A stretch of 64,000 bases of DNA from Luteococcus sp052116585 (lineage in GTDB: Bacteria; Actinomycetota; Actinomycetes; Propionibacteriales; Propionibacteriaceae). The notes below the pieces were generated by a model, which was not told the origin of the DNA, searched no databases, and saw only the letters and a program-made list of their open reading frames with translations. Every line of letters starts with the position of its first letter. The stretch's first letter is position 1. Made by a program: the position numbers and the translations under genes. Positions 7,734 to 16,136 of this stretch are shown one piece after another. Location: contig NZ_JBQKKT010000006.1 in NCBI RefSeq assembly GCF_052116585.1, positions 62,001 through 126,000 on the forward strand, in the 5' to 3' direction.

Positions 7734-8958
7734 CCACCGCGGCGATCGCCTTCGCGACGTAGCCGACATTGTCCTCATTGAGCCCCGCCACGCACAGCCG
7801 CCCGTCGTCGGTGCCGTAGACGCCGTGTTCGCTGCGCAGGCGGTGCATCTGCTCCACGTCCAGACCGCAGTAGCTGAACATGCCGGCCTGTTCGGTGACG
7901 AAGCCCATCGTCTCGATGCCCTCGGCGCGCAAGCCGGCGTCCAGGGCCTCGCGCATGCGACGGATCCGCAGCCGCATCTGCTCCAGCTCGGCCTCCCAGC
8001 TGGCGCGCAGATCGGCGTCGGAGAGCACCAGCTTCACGACCTGTGCCCCATGGCTCGGCGGGCAGGAGTAGTTGGTGCGGATCACCCGGCACAACTGGCT
8101 GTGCACGCGGGTCGCCTCGTCGCGGCTGGCGCAGACCACACTCAGCCCACCGATCCGCTCGCCGTACAGGCCGATGTTCTTGCTGAAGGAATTGCCGACG
8201 AAGAAACGCTGCCCGGTCGCGACGAAGGTGTCCACCGCCACGCGGTCCTCGTCCAGGCCGCGGCTGAAGCCTTGGTAGGCCATGTCGAGGAAGGGCACCA
8301 GCTCCCGCTGCGCACACGCCTCGGCAACGCGCACCCACTCGTCGGCGCTCAGGTCGTAACCGGTCGGGTTGTGGCAGCAGGCGTGGAGCACGACGACGGT
8401 GCCCGGGACCATCGCCAACAGGTCCTCGACCATCCCGTCGACGTCCACCCGGTGGTTCTGGGCATCGTGGTAGCGGTAACTGACCACCTCATAACCCGCC
8501 CCGCCGAAGATCGCGGCATGGTTGGCCCACGACGGGTCACTCAGCGCCACCGTCGAGGCCCCCAGCAGGGCGCGCAGGAAGTCCGCGCCCTCCTTCAGCG
8601 CACCCGACCCGCCCAGCGTCTGCACCGTCGCGATCCGCTGGTGCAGCGGGTCCAGGCCCTCGACGGGCTCGGGCGTCGAAGATTCGTCGGCGGACGGGAG
8701 GCCGAAGACCATCTGCTGCACCAGCTGCACCAGCTGCGGATCGCCACCCATCGGCAGGTATCCGCGCGGCGCGGGCTGCTCGGCGAGCCGCTGCTCGGCG
8801 AGGCGCACCGCCTCGGGCAGGGGCAGACGGCCCAGCTCGTCCAGATAGATGCCCACGCCCAGGTTCACCTTGTCCGGCCGCTCGTCGGCGCGGAAGAGGT
8901 CGGTGAGACCAAAGATCGGGTCACCGGGGTAGAACTCGAGGTCATCGAAGCTGGGCAT
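7723..8958 (-). CDS. Aspartate/aromatic amino-acid aminotransferase (AspC/TyrB type)
   Basis: A 411-residue PLP enzyme of the gamma-proteobacterial AspC/TyrB subgroup, which transfers amino groups between Asp or aromatic amino acids and 2-oxoglutarate. Visible motifs: HNPTGYDLS, DMAYQGFSRGLDED, Schiff-base Lys in NSFSKNIGLYGER, and IRTNYSCPPSHG. The ATG at 8958 follows TACGGT by 6 nt, which suggests a leaderless message. An insert (STPEPVEGL, residues about 95-103) is the translation of a palindromic repeat and is absent from the family pattern. The cofactor-binding residues are intact, so it should be active. Substrate preference cannot be read from the sequence. Confidence 0.9.
   Translation of the reverse strand: MPSFDDLEFYPGDPIFGLTDLFRADERPDKVNLGVGIYLDELGRLPLPEAVRLAEQRLAEQPAPRGYLPMGGDPQLVQLVQQMVFGLPSADESSTPEPVEGLDPLHQRIATVQTLGGSGALKEGADFLRALLGASTVALSDPSWANHAAIFGGAGYEVVSYRYHDAQNHRVDVDGMVEDLLAMVPGTVVVLHACCHNPTGYDLSADEWVRVAEACAQRELVPFLDMAYQGFSRGLDEDRVAVDTFVATGQRFFVGNSFSKNIGLYGERIGGLSVVCASRDEATRVHSQLCRVIRTNYSCPPSHGAQVVKLVLSDADLRASWEAELEQMRLRIRRMREALDAGLRAEGIETMGFVTEQAGMFSYCGLDVEQMHRLRSEHGVYGTDDGRLCVAGLNEDNVGYVAKAIAAVVSR
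8657..8675. repeat. REP-like repeat inside the aminotransferase gene
   Basis: CCCTCGACGGGCTCGGGCG matches the repeat family at 6741-6808 and 11785-11802. It lies in frame within the coding sequence and is translated as PEPVEG, so the element has been tolerated as a peptide insertion. Confidence 0.75.
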
Positions 8959-9040
8959 GGCCCCACCGTAGTGCGCGGCACCAGTGCACAGAACCCCTTG
9001 TCCGCGCCCCGACACGCACCCCACACCGGGAGCGCCCCAG

Positions 9041-9046
9041 TAGTCT
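9041..9046 (+). promoter_or_regulatory. Putative -10 element of the PfkB-kinase gene
   Basis: TAGTCT lies 45 bp before the start codon and matches the TAGNCT -10 motif seen at several other genes here. No convincing -35 is seen. Confidence 0.45.
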
Positions 9047-9091
9047 GGCCAGCACGCGTGCACCACACCGCGCAAGCCCGAGAGGAACACC

Positions 9092-10024
9092 ATGCCCCGC
9101 GTCATCCACACCGGCCAGGCCCTGGTCGACGAGGTGGTCGAGATCCCCGCCCTGCCGTGGCGCGGAGACAACTCCATGGCCACCACCTACCACCGCTACG
9201 CCGGTGGCGCCACCAACATCTTGGTGGCCAGCGCACGCACCGGTGCACACAGCGTGCACGCCGGCGCCCACGGCAAGGGCCCCAATGGCGACCTGATTCG
9301 CGAGGTGATGGCGGCGGAGGGAATCCAGGTATCCTCCCCCGTCGTCGACGACATCGACACCGGCATCTGCTTCGTGATGATCGAACCCTCGGCCGAGCGC
9401 ACCTTTGTCACCACGATGGGTGCGGAGCGCCTGATCAGCGTCGAATCCCTGGCCACCAGCAATCCGCAGCCGGGAGACCTGGTGCACGTCACCGGCTACT
9501 CACTGGTGGTGCGCAGCACGCGCCGGCCGCTGCTGGAATGGTTGGAGTCCCTCCCCCAGGGCGTCATCGTGCTGCTCGATCCGGGTGCGGCCTTCAGCGC
9601 CCTGCCCGCCCCCGTCCGTCAGCGAATGCTCGCCCTCACAACGGTGTGGACGTCGAATGCCGACGAGGCCTACCAGCTGACCATGGAGCGTGACATGCAG
9701 GTGGCCGCCGAGCATGCCGCCGAGCACCTGCCCGACGGTGCCGTGGTGATCGTGCGCGACGGCGCCGAGGGGTGCGCCGTGCACCTGGCCGGCCAGACAC
9801 ACGTCGTGCCCGGCTACCCGCAAAAGCCCGTCGACACGAACGGCGCGGGGGACTGCCACACCGGCGTGCTCTCGGCCGAATTCATCGTCGGCGGTGACTG
9901 GGTGGAGGCCGCCCGACGCGCCAATGCCGCCAGCGCCTTGAAGGTGACCCGCCGCGGACCCGCCACCGCCCCCACCCGCGCGGAGGTGGATGACTTCCTG
10001 GCGGAGTGGGAACGCACCCACTGA
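9092..10024 (+). CDS. PfkB-family carbohydrate kinase
   Basis: A 310-residue ribokinase-fold kinase that phosphorylates a sugar or nucleoside with ATP. The N-terminal substrate-side glycine motif YAGGATNIL is at about residues 32-40, and the C-terminal anion-hole/catalytic motif DTNGAGDCHTG (catalytic Asp) at about 247-257. SNADEAYQLT marks the mid-domain signature. The SD AGAGGAAC precedes the ATG. The gene stands alone, divergent from the aminotransferase (about 130 bp shared promoter region) and followed by a long hairpin. No sugar transporter is adjacent, so the substrate (ribose, fructose, adenosine or other) cannot be decided. Confidence 0.85.
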   Translation: MPRVIHTGQALVDEVVEIPALPWRGDNSMATTYHRYAGGATNILVASARTGAHSVHAGAHGKGPNGDLIREVMAAEGIQVSSPVVDDIDTGICFVMIEPSAERTFVTTMGAERLISVESLATSNPQPGDLVHVTGYSLVVRSTRRPLLEWLESLPQGVIVLLDPGAAFSALPAPVRQRMLALTTVWTSNADEAYQLTMERDMQVAAEHAAEHLPDGAVVIVRDGAEGCAVHLAGQTHVVPGYPQKPVDTNGAGDCHTGVLSAEFIVGGDWVEAARRANAASALKVTRRGPATAPTRAEVDDFLAEWERTH

Positions 10025-10046
10025 CCCGGAACCGCCGGCTTCCCTC

Positions 10047-10103
10047 GTCACCCGGGCGGGCGACGGAAGGAGGGGCCCGACCATCCTTCCGTTACCGGGT
10101 GAC
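10047..10103. terminator. Two-part long hairpin between the kinase and the next gene
   Basis: The outer stem GTCACCCGG (10047-10055) pairs with CCGGGTGAC (10095-10103). The inner stem CGGAAGGA (10064-10071) pairs with TCCTTCCG (10084-10091). There is no T run. It may be a terminator for the kinase gene or a palindromic repeat. Confidence 0.55.
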
Positions 10104-10173
10104 AATCCAGAATGCCCCACGCAGGTTCTAGTCTCGGAGGAACACTTCCCGAGGCCCTTGGAGCAGATCCATC

Positions 10174-11784
10174 ATGACCGGCACGCCTGACGCACCCCAG
10201 CCCAATGCCAAGAAGAAGCACGGGGCCACACCACAGAAGTCCAGGAAGTCGACCGGCAACACGTCGGCTGGCAAGAAGCTGGCCACCAAGGGCAAGCCGT
10301 CGGCCGAGCTTGACGTCAACCCCAAGGTGGTCCTGGGCACCGTCGCCCTGCTGCTCGCTGGCGGCTTCGCGTGGAACGGCCTGGGGGTCATCACCGGGCT
10401 GGACGCCATGATCCACCCCTACCCCACCACCGGGCTGACGGCACTGGCGCTGACCGCCCTGGTCCTGGCGGGCATCGTCTCCAGCCGCAACAAGAAGCTG
10501 CTGAGCGCCCTGGCCACGCTGACCGTGCTGCTGGCCATCCTGGCCATCGCCTACCCGCTGGTCTTCGGCCACTACGCCCGCGCCAAGGCCTACTCGCACA
10601 TCGCAGCCAAGGACGCCACCACGGTCAGCTCCTACCAGGACCGTGCGCCGTGGCTGGTGGCCAACAACCTGGCCGCACGCGACCAGGGCGACAATGTGGG
10701 CTCACTGGGACGCGTCGCGTACGTGCCGGATGCCGAGCAGAAGGGCACCAGCCGCTACGCGACGATCATCACGGGCCGCTCGGCAGTGGGCATGCAGGGC
10801 TACCAGTCCATCCGCGAGTTCAACCTGCCCGCCGTCGGACCGCTGGGCAGCGGCATGTCGTCCAGCTGCCTGGTGCCGTCCGAGATGGGCCTGCGCCTGG
10901 GCTCCTTCTGGCCGCACCGCTCACTGGATCGCGCCATCCACAACAAGTCGCCCTTCTCCCACTACGACGAGGCCGACGCCTACGGCTACTGCGACGGCAG
11001 CAAGCCCGTCGTGGTGGTGCCGCTCACCCGCTGGTCGGGCTTGCTGGTGCCGACGAAGGTGCCGGCCGGCGCCGCTGTCTATTCCCCCGACGGGCTGCGC
11101 ATCCTCTCCGGAGAGGAGCTGGCCAAGGAGAAGATCGAGGGCCCGACGATGCCCGCCTCCCTGTCCAGGGATCGACGTGAGGGTCTGCGCGGCACCGGGA
11201 CCTATGCCGACTGGTGGAGCAAGCGATCCGGCTACGACGCCACGGACAAGGACGAGGACGACGCGAATGCCGGCAACACCGGCGAGTTCACCTTGGTCAC
11301 GGTCGACGGCGCCATGCGCCACGTCACGCCGTTGACCCCGCGCGGATCCTCGCAGACCATCGTCGCCACGCTCACCGGCCCCGCCCAGCAGGACGGCACC
11401 GAGCAGGACCATGAGATGACCATCGAGACCAAGGCCAAGCAGCAGGCCACCAGCACGCTGGAGAACACCATCCGCTCGGCGTCGGTGGACTCCGATCCGG
11501 AGTGGGCCACCCGCTGGTCGGCCGGCATGCGGGTCTACGAGATCGTGCCGGCCAAGGACGGCCACTGGGCCGCTTCCATCGGCATGGGCCAGACCGTGAA
11601 CTACCGCGCCGACATCAGTCCCGAGGGTGCCGTGACGGTCTCCCGCACCGACCGGCCCAAGACCACGGACACGCCAGAGAGCACCACGGTGCAGACCAAC
11701 AAGCCGCTCAGCGAGATGACCGAGGCGGAGCTGGTGCAGGTGATCAAGCAGGCCACCGACGAGCTCGCCAAGCGGGCGGGCTGA
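10174..11784 (+). CDS. Unknown membrane-anchored protein
   Basis: A 536-residue protein that I do not recognise. A basic, Lys/Ser-rich segment (1-48) is followed by three membrane helices at about 51-72, 86-103 and 108-131. A large soluble domain of about 400 residues comes next and would face outside if the N-terminus is inside. The domain has acidic patches (DATDKDEDDAN, about 352) and an N-terminal third with two Cys (SSSCLVP, YGYCDGS) that might pair. SD GGAGCAGA is at the right distance from the ATG, and a TAGTCT -10 lies at 10129. It converges on the peptidase gene, with a REP-like repeat between the two. A cell-envelope role is plausible only from topology. Confidence 0.6.
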   Translation: MTGTPDAPQPNAKKKHGATPQKSRKSTGNTSAGKKLATKGKPSAELDVNPKVVLGTVALLLAGGFAWNGLGVITGLDAMIHPYPTTGLTALALTALVLAGIVSSRNKKLLSALATLTVLLAILAIAYPLVFGHYARAKAYSHIAAKDATTVSSYQDRAPWLVANNLAARDQGDNVGSLGRVAYVPDAEQKGTSRYATIITGRSAVGMQGYQSIREFNLPAVGPLGSGMSSSCLVPSEMGLRLGSFWPHRSLDRAIHNKSPFSHYDEADAYGYCDGSKPVVVVPLTRWSGLLVPTKVPAGAAVYSPDGLRILSGEELAKEKIEGPTMPASLSRDRREGLRGTGTYADWWSKRSGYDATDKDEDDANAGNTGEFTLVTVDGAMRHVTPLTPRGSSQTIVATLTGPAQQDGTEQDHEMTIETKAKQQATSTLENTIRSASVDSDPEWATRWSAGMRVYEIVPAKDGHWAASIGMGQTVNYRADISPEGAVTVSRTDRPKTTDTPESTTVQTNKPLSEMTEAELVQVIKQATDELAKRAG

Positions 11785-11802
11785 CCCCTCGACGGGCTCA
11801 GG
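11785..11802. repeat. REP-like repeat between convergent genes
   Basis: CCCCTCGACGGGCTCAGG immediately follows the stop at 11784 and almost touches the convergent stop at 11804. It belongs to the family at 6741-6808 and may double as a terminator. Confidence 0.65.
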
Positions 11803-11803
11803 A

Positions 11804-13477
11804 TCAGCAGGTGGTGGCGTCCTTGGGCACCACGCCCTTGTTGACGTAGCCGCGCACCGCATCCTTGACGCACGCATTGCCCAGGTCCCAGGCGGAGTGG
11901 CCAGCGCCCTTCCAGGTGAGCAGCACGCCCGAATCCAGCTGGTCGGCCATCCAGACGGCCTGCTGGTAGGGCGTCGCCGGGTCACCCGTCGCCCCCAGCA
12001 CCAGGATCGGCGCCGCGCCCTGGGCGGTGATCTTCAACTGCGGCGACGGTTTGGTGGTCCACCAGGTGCACTGCAAGTTGGGGCCGAAGTAGGGCGCCAG
12101 GATCGGGGCCTTGGCCACGTCCTTCGGGAACTCGTCCTTGGCGCCCTGCTCCCCCGGGTCCTCGGCGTCGATGCAGCCGATGCCGGGGAAGGAGTAGGTC
12201 ATCGACGAGTAGTTGCCCTGCGCGTCGCGGCCATTCATCAGGTCGGCGGTCTCCAACAGCGTCTCGCCGCGGCCGGCCAGCGCCTCCTGCAGGGCATCGG
12301 TGAGCTGCGGGTAGCCGCTGGCTCCGAAGTACAGGTAGGTGACGGTGCCGGTGATGCCCAGCGACTGGGTCAGCTCCCGGTCTCCGACGGCCAGCGGCTT
12401 CGCGTCCAGCGAGTCGAACAGCCCGGTGATGGTCTTGACCACCTCGTCGGCGCTGCCACCCAGGCCACAGGACTGCTCGGCGCACCACTGCGCGTAGTTC
12501 TTCAGCGCCAGGTCAAAGCCCATCGCCTGGATCACCGACTCGTCGTCGGTGATGTTGACGGCGCTGTCCAGCACCATCCGCCCGACGCGCTGCGGGTAGA
12601 GCTCGCCGTACAGCGAACCGATGTAGGTGCCGTAGCTGATGCCCATGTAGTCGAGCTTCTCGTCGCCCACCAGGTGGCGCAGGTAGTCCAGGTCTCGCAC
12701 CGTGTCCAGGGTGGAGATGTGGTCCAACAGGGCGCCGGAACCTTCCCGGCACTGGGCGGCGAAGTCCTTGAAACCCTGCGCCACCTCCTGCCATTCCTGG
12801 TCGTCGTCGGGCGAGGTGTCCATGGCGACGTACTCGTCGGTCTGCTCGGGTGTGCCGCAGACCACCGTGGTGGAGTCACCGCTGCCACGGGGATCCCAGC
12901 CGATGATGTCGTGGTTGGGGAAGGACTTGCCGTCGAAGGTGTCCACCATCTGCTGGCCGGATCCGCCGGGGCCGCCGGGATTGATGAACAGCGAGCCCTT
13001 GTGCTCCTGCTGCGCCTTGGCACGCTTCATCTTCAGGGTGATCGCCTGACCGTCGGGTCGGTCCCAGTCCAACGGCACCAGCACGCTCGCACAGTCGTAC
13101 TGCCCGCACGGAATCCACTGCAGCTTCTGGTCCAGATAGCGCTGGCGTCCCTGGCCAGCAGGCGGCGCGGCGAAGCCGTCGGGCTGGGCGTCGGAGCCCA
13201 TCTCCACCCGGTCCGGCGAGGAGTACTTCTCCGCCCGCTGGTGCTGCGAGAGGTCGAAACCCGCCACGTCCGCCGACGTGGTCTTCACCAGGGCTGCGTT
13301 CGGGTCCAGGCTGCCGGCGGCACTGCTTGCGGGGGCACTGCTGGCGGGCGTGCTGTCCGACGGGCCTTGCGACGGCGCGCCACCCGACGTCGGGGTGCAG
13401 GCGGCCAGCGCGGCGGCAGCGGTGAGTGCGAGTGCTCCGCGAGCCCAGCCGCGGGCCATCTCGATCCGGTTGGTCAC
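11804..13477 (-). CDS. Secreted TAP-like alpha/beta-hydrolase (lipoprotein peptidase)
   Basis: A 557-residue exported tripeptidyl-aminopeptidase-like hydrolase. The signal peptide ends in a lipobox-like LAAC (about residue 24), so it is probably lipid-anchored. The fold shows the oxyanion region INPGGPGGSG, WDPRGSG, nucleophile elbow GISYGTY (Ser), acid in GATGDPATP and His in GAGHSAWD near the C-terminus. Such enzymes release peptides from protein N-termini outside the cell. The GTG start at 13477 has SD GGAAAGGA and overlaps the stop of the PSP1 gene (GTGA), giving coupled translation. Catalytic residues are intact. Substrate is unknown. Confidence 0.88.
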   Translation of the reverse strand: MTNRIEMARGWARGALALTAAAALAACTPTSGGAPSQGPSDSTPASSAPASSAAGSLDPNAALVKTTSADVAGFDLSQHQRAEKYSSPDRVEMGSDAQPDGFAAPPAGQGRQRYLDQKLQWIPCGQYDCASVLVPLDWDRPDGQAITLKMKRAKAQQEHKGSLFINPGGPGGSGQQMVDTFDGKSFPNHDIIGWDPRGSGDSTTVVCGTPEQTDEYVAMDTSPDDDQEWQEVAQGFKDFAAQCREGSGALLDHISTLDTVRDLDYLRHLVGDEKLDYMGISYGTYIGSLYGELYPQRVGRMVLDSAVNITDDESVIQAMGFDLALKNYAQWCAEQSCGLGGSADEVVKTITGLFDSLDAKPLAVGDRELTQSLGITGTVTYLYFGASGYPQLTDALQEALAGRGETLLETADLMNGRDAQGNYSSMTYSFPGIGCIDAEDPGEQGAKDEFPKDVAKAPILAPYFGPNLQCTWWTTKPSPQLKITAQGAAPILVLGATGDPATPYQQAVWMADQLDSGVLLTWKGAGHSAWDLGNACVKDAVRGYVNKGVVPKDATTC

Positions 13478-14340
13478 TGGTCGTCCTTTCCTGCCCGGCG
13501 CTGCAGTGCACCATGGCGAGCCTTGCGCCGCTTGGACTTCACACACACCTCGGTGAGCGGGCACCGGGCAGTTTCACCCTCGCCATTGCGCACGGTGACG
13601 CTCTGGCCCGGCACCGAGTGGCCAATGACGGTGCCCTCGCCGATCGGGCTGCTGACCCTCTCGCCCACCGCGGGCGCCTGCTGGGCGAAGTCCACGTACA
13701 GCGGGTGCTCATACTTCAGGCAGCACATCAGCTTGCCGCACTGGCCCTGGATGGCCAGCGGATTGGGCGAGAGGTTCTGGGCCTTCGCCAGCCGCAGGCT
13801 GACGGGCTCGAAGTCGGTGAGGAAGGTGGAGCAGCACAGATCTCGGCCGCAGGAGCCGATGCCTCCGGTCAGGCGCGCGGCGTCGCGGCCGGCCACCTGG
13901 CGCAGGTCCACCCGCGCCTTCAACGCCCGGGCCAGGTCACCGACCAACTGGCGGAAATCCACCCGCCCGGGAGCGGTGAAGTAGATGGCCACCATCAGGT
14001 CCACGTCCGTGACGCGATCGATCCAGTCGATCCCCACCACCTTCATCGGCAGCTCGTGGCGGGCGATCAACTCCTTGGCGATCCGCTCCGCCTCCGCCTT
14101 GTGCTGGCGATTCTCCCGGTCGCGCCGCAGGTCCTGCTCGCTGGCCATGCCCTCGCACACCGGCAGCCCGGTCAGGTTCTGGCTGTCCACGTACTCCGGT
14201 GCCCACACCACCTGCGCCACCTCGGGGCCGTGCTCGGTGGGGTGCAGCACCATGTCACCCACGCGGTACTGGGAGACCCCGGGATCCAGGTAGTGCAGTT
14301 GCCCACGGGTCTCAAAGATGACCGCCATCACACGCGCCAT
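13474..14340 (-). CDS. ricT: PSP1/RicT-like iron-sulfur protein
   Basis: A 288-residue member of the YaaT/RicT (PSP1 C-terminal) family. The conserved cysteine clusters GIGSCGRDLCC and GQCGKLMCCLKYE are present; in Bacillus these bind [4Fe-4S] in the RicAFT complex that helps RNase Y and RNA maturation. RicA and RicF partners are not seen nearby, so the actinobacterial role may differ. The ATG at 14340 is chosen because TAGTCT lies exactly 7 nt upstream, the pattern of a leaderless transcript. The family often lies near tmk-holB, and both are found 5-6 kb away here. The gene overlaps the peptidase start. Confidence 0.82.
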   Translation of the reverse strand: MARVMAVIFETRGQLHYLDPGVSQYRVGDMVLHPTEHGPEVAQVVWAPEYVDSQNLTGLPVCEGMASEQDLRRDRENRQHKAEAERIAKELIARHELPMKVVGIDWIDRVTDVDLMVAIYFTAPGRVDFRQLVGDLARALKARVDLRQVAGRDAARLTGGIGSCGRDLCCSTFLTDFEPVSLRLAKAQNLSPNPLAIQGQCGKLMCCLKYEHPLYVDFAQQAPAVGERVSSPIGEGTVIGHSVPGQSVTVRNGEGETARCPLTEVCVKSKRRKARHGALQRRAGKDDQ

Positions 14341-14377
14341 GCGCCCCAGACTACGGGCTGCGTGCCCAGAACGCCGA

Positions 14378-14406
14378 CGGCCCCGCACCGGACGGGTGCG
14401 GGGCCG
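14378..14406 (-). terminator. Hairpin terminator of the Na/Pi cotransporter gene
   Basis: CGGCCCCGCACC (14378-14389) pairs with GGTGCGGGGCCG (14395-14406) around a 5-nt loop. It is 25 bp downstream of the stop at 14431 and lacks a clear T run. Confidence 0.65.
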
Positions 14407-14430
14407 ACGGACGTGCCGTGGATGAGCGAA

Positions 14431-16098
14431 TCAGGCCGTGGTGCTGGGAACCTCCATCGCGGCGATGCCACGGTTGACGGAAGCGCGCTCGGCCTTGATG
14501 CGAGCGCCCAGGCTCTCGGAGCGCTCGATCGAGCCCAGGATGGCCAGCAGGGCACCCTTCTCGCCGGCGGGCAGCGACGCGGTGTCGATGACGCGCCACC
14601 GCAGGTCCTCCACGCTGGCCTCGGGGTTGACGGCCTCGGCGGGAACGTGGCTCTCCACCGGGGCGCCCAGCTCCTCCAGACGACGGTCGAGCTTCTCCAG
14701 CGCCTCCTCCAGGAAGACCTGGCTGGCGGGGCTGAACTGCTCCCGCTTGGCGCGGCGGGCCACCTGGTGCAGCTGCTCGGTGAGCGAGCTGGTGAAGTCC
14801 ACCTCCTCGATCAGGCTGGCCACCAGGTCCATCTGCTCCCGGCTGAGGTCGTCGGTGAACAGGTGGGCCGAGTAGGCGCGGATCTCACGGGAGAGCGAGT
14901 CGACCGCCTCGGCGTGCTCGTCGATCTCCTTCGGAGCGCCCTCCTTGCCGCGGGCGATGTCCAGGAAGAGTGCGGAGGCGGCCAGCTGGCGCTGGATCTC
15001 CTGCTGGACGGCCGGGACGGCCTGGTTGTAGACGCCGCGCGAATCCTGGGTGAGGAAGCGGGGGTTCGAGTAGTCCTCCTCGCCCTCCTCGTTGGCGCCC
15101 ACCTTGGACAGCACACGCTCGAAGGTGCCGACGAAGGGGAACAGGATGCAGACATTGAAGATGTTGAAGGCGATGGAGAAGGCACCGACGGCAACGGGGA
15201 CCATCGGGAAGGTCTCCTGGCCGTCGACCATCACCGGGGCACCCGGATCGATGCCGAACAGGCCCACACCCCAGCGCAGCACGCGGATGGCCGGGAAGAA
15301 GAGGGCCAGCACGACGCACACGCCGATCGCGTTGAAGGCGATGTGGGCGTAGGCGGTGCGCTTGGCATTCTTGCTCAGGTTCAGCGAGGCGATCCACGAG
15401 GTGATGGTGGTGCCCAGATCGGCGCCGATGGCGAAGGCGATGGCGGTCTGCCAGGGCAGCACGCCCGAGGCGCCCATGCCCATCACGATGCCGATGGTGG
15501 CCGACGAGGAGTGGATCATGGCGGTGATCAGGGCGGCGATCAGCGCACAGGAGATGACGCCGATGATGTTCGACGAGTCCAGCTTCTCCAGGGCCGACAT
15601 GACCTGAGGCATGTTGCGCAGCGGCTTGAGACCACCGGTCATCAGGTTCAGGCCGTAGAAGATCAGCGAGAAGCCCATGGCGGCCAGCGCGGTGTTCTTG
15701 GTCTTCTCCTTGCGGGCAAAGACGTAGACACAGGCGAAGATGCCGGAGAAGAGCAGGCCGATCGGGCCCAGCGGCAGGGCGATCAGGCCATTGCCCAGGG
15801 TGGTGCCGATGTTGGCGCCCATGATCACGCTGATGGCGGAACGCAGGGAGAGCACGCCGGCGTTCACCAGACCCACTGTCATCACGGTCATGGCCGTCGA
15901 CGACTGGATGATGCCCGTGATGATCGTGCCGGCGGCCAGACCCTTGACGGGGGTGCCAGCCATCTTGGCCAGCCATTCACGCATCTTGTTGACGGAGAGG
16001 GCCTGGATGCCACTGTCCATGAACTCGAGGCCCAGCAGGAAGATGCCGAGACCTCCGATCACGGGCACCAGGATTTCCTTGAAAATGTCTACTTCCAC
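14431..16098 (-). CDS. Na+/phosphate cotransporter family protein with PhoU-like tail
   Basis: A 555-residue NptA/YjbB-type sodium/phosphate symporter. The membrane part (about 1-320) carries the two inverted family repeats, with the signatures GIIQSSTAMTVM and AMIHSSSATIG. The C-terminal 200 residues are helical and PhoU-like. It moves inorganic phosphate with sodium, either inward or as an efflux valve. The GTG start has the SD GAGGACAA. Gene order pstS-like then nptA, 38 bp apart on the same strand, suggests one operon. A strong hairpin lies after the gene. No transport regulation site was clear. Confidence 0.87.
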   Translation of the reverse strand: MEVDIFKEILVPVIGGLGIFLLGLEFMDSGIQALSVNKMREWLAKMAGTPVKGLAAGTIITGIIQSSTAMTVMTVGLVNAGVLSLRSAISVIMGANIGTTLGNGLIALPLGPIGLLFSGIFACVYVFARKEKTKNTALAAMGFSLIFYGLNLMTGGLKPLRNMPQVMSALEKLDSSNIIGVISCALIAALITAMIHSSSATIGIVMGMGASGVLPWQTAIAFAIGADLGTTITSWIASLNLSKNAKRTAYAHIAFNAIGVCVVLALFFPAIRVLRWGVGLFGIDPGAPVMVDGQETFPMVPVAVGAFSIAFNIFNVCILFPFVGTFERVLSKVGANEEGEEDYSNPRFLTQDSRGVYNQAVPAVQQEIQRQLAASALFLDIARGKEGAPKEIDEHAEAVDSLSREIRAYSAHLFTDDLSREQMDLVASLIEEVDFTSSLTEQLHQVARRAKREQFSPASQVFLEEALEKLDRRLEELGAPVESHVPAEAVNPEASVEDLRWRVIDTASLPAGEKGALLAILGSIERSESLGARIKAERASVNRGIAAMEVPSTTA

Positions 16099-16136
16099 GG
16101 CTTGTCCTCAGCTGTTCGGGTCAGAGATCGGGGATC

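Noticed and set aside
11897..13984. A 695-codon open frame antisense to the TAP-like peptidase
   Set aside because: Composition typical of shadows; the minus-strand enzyme has intact catalytic motifs.
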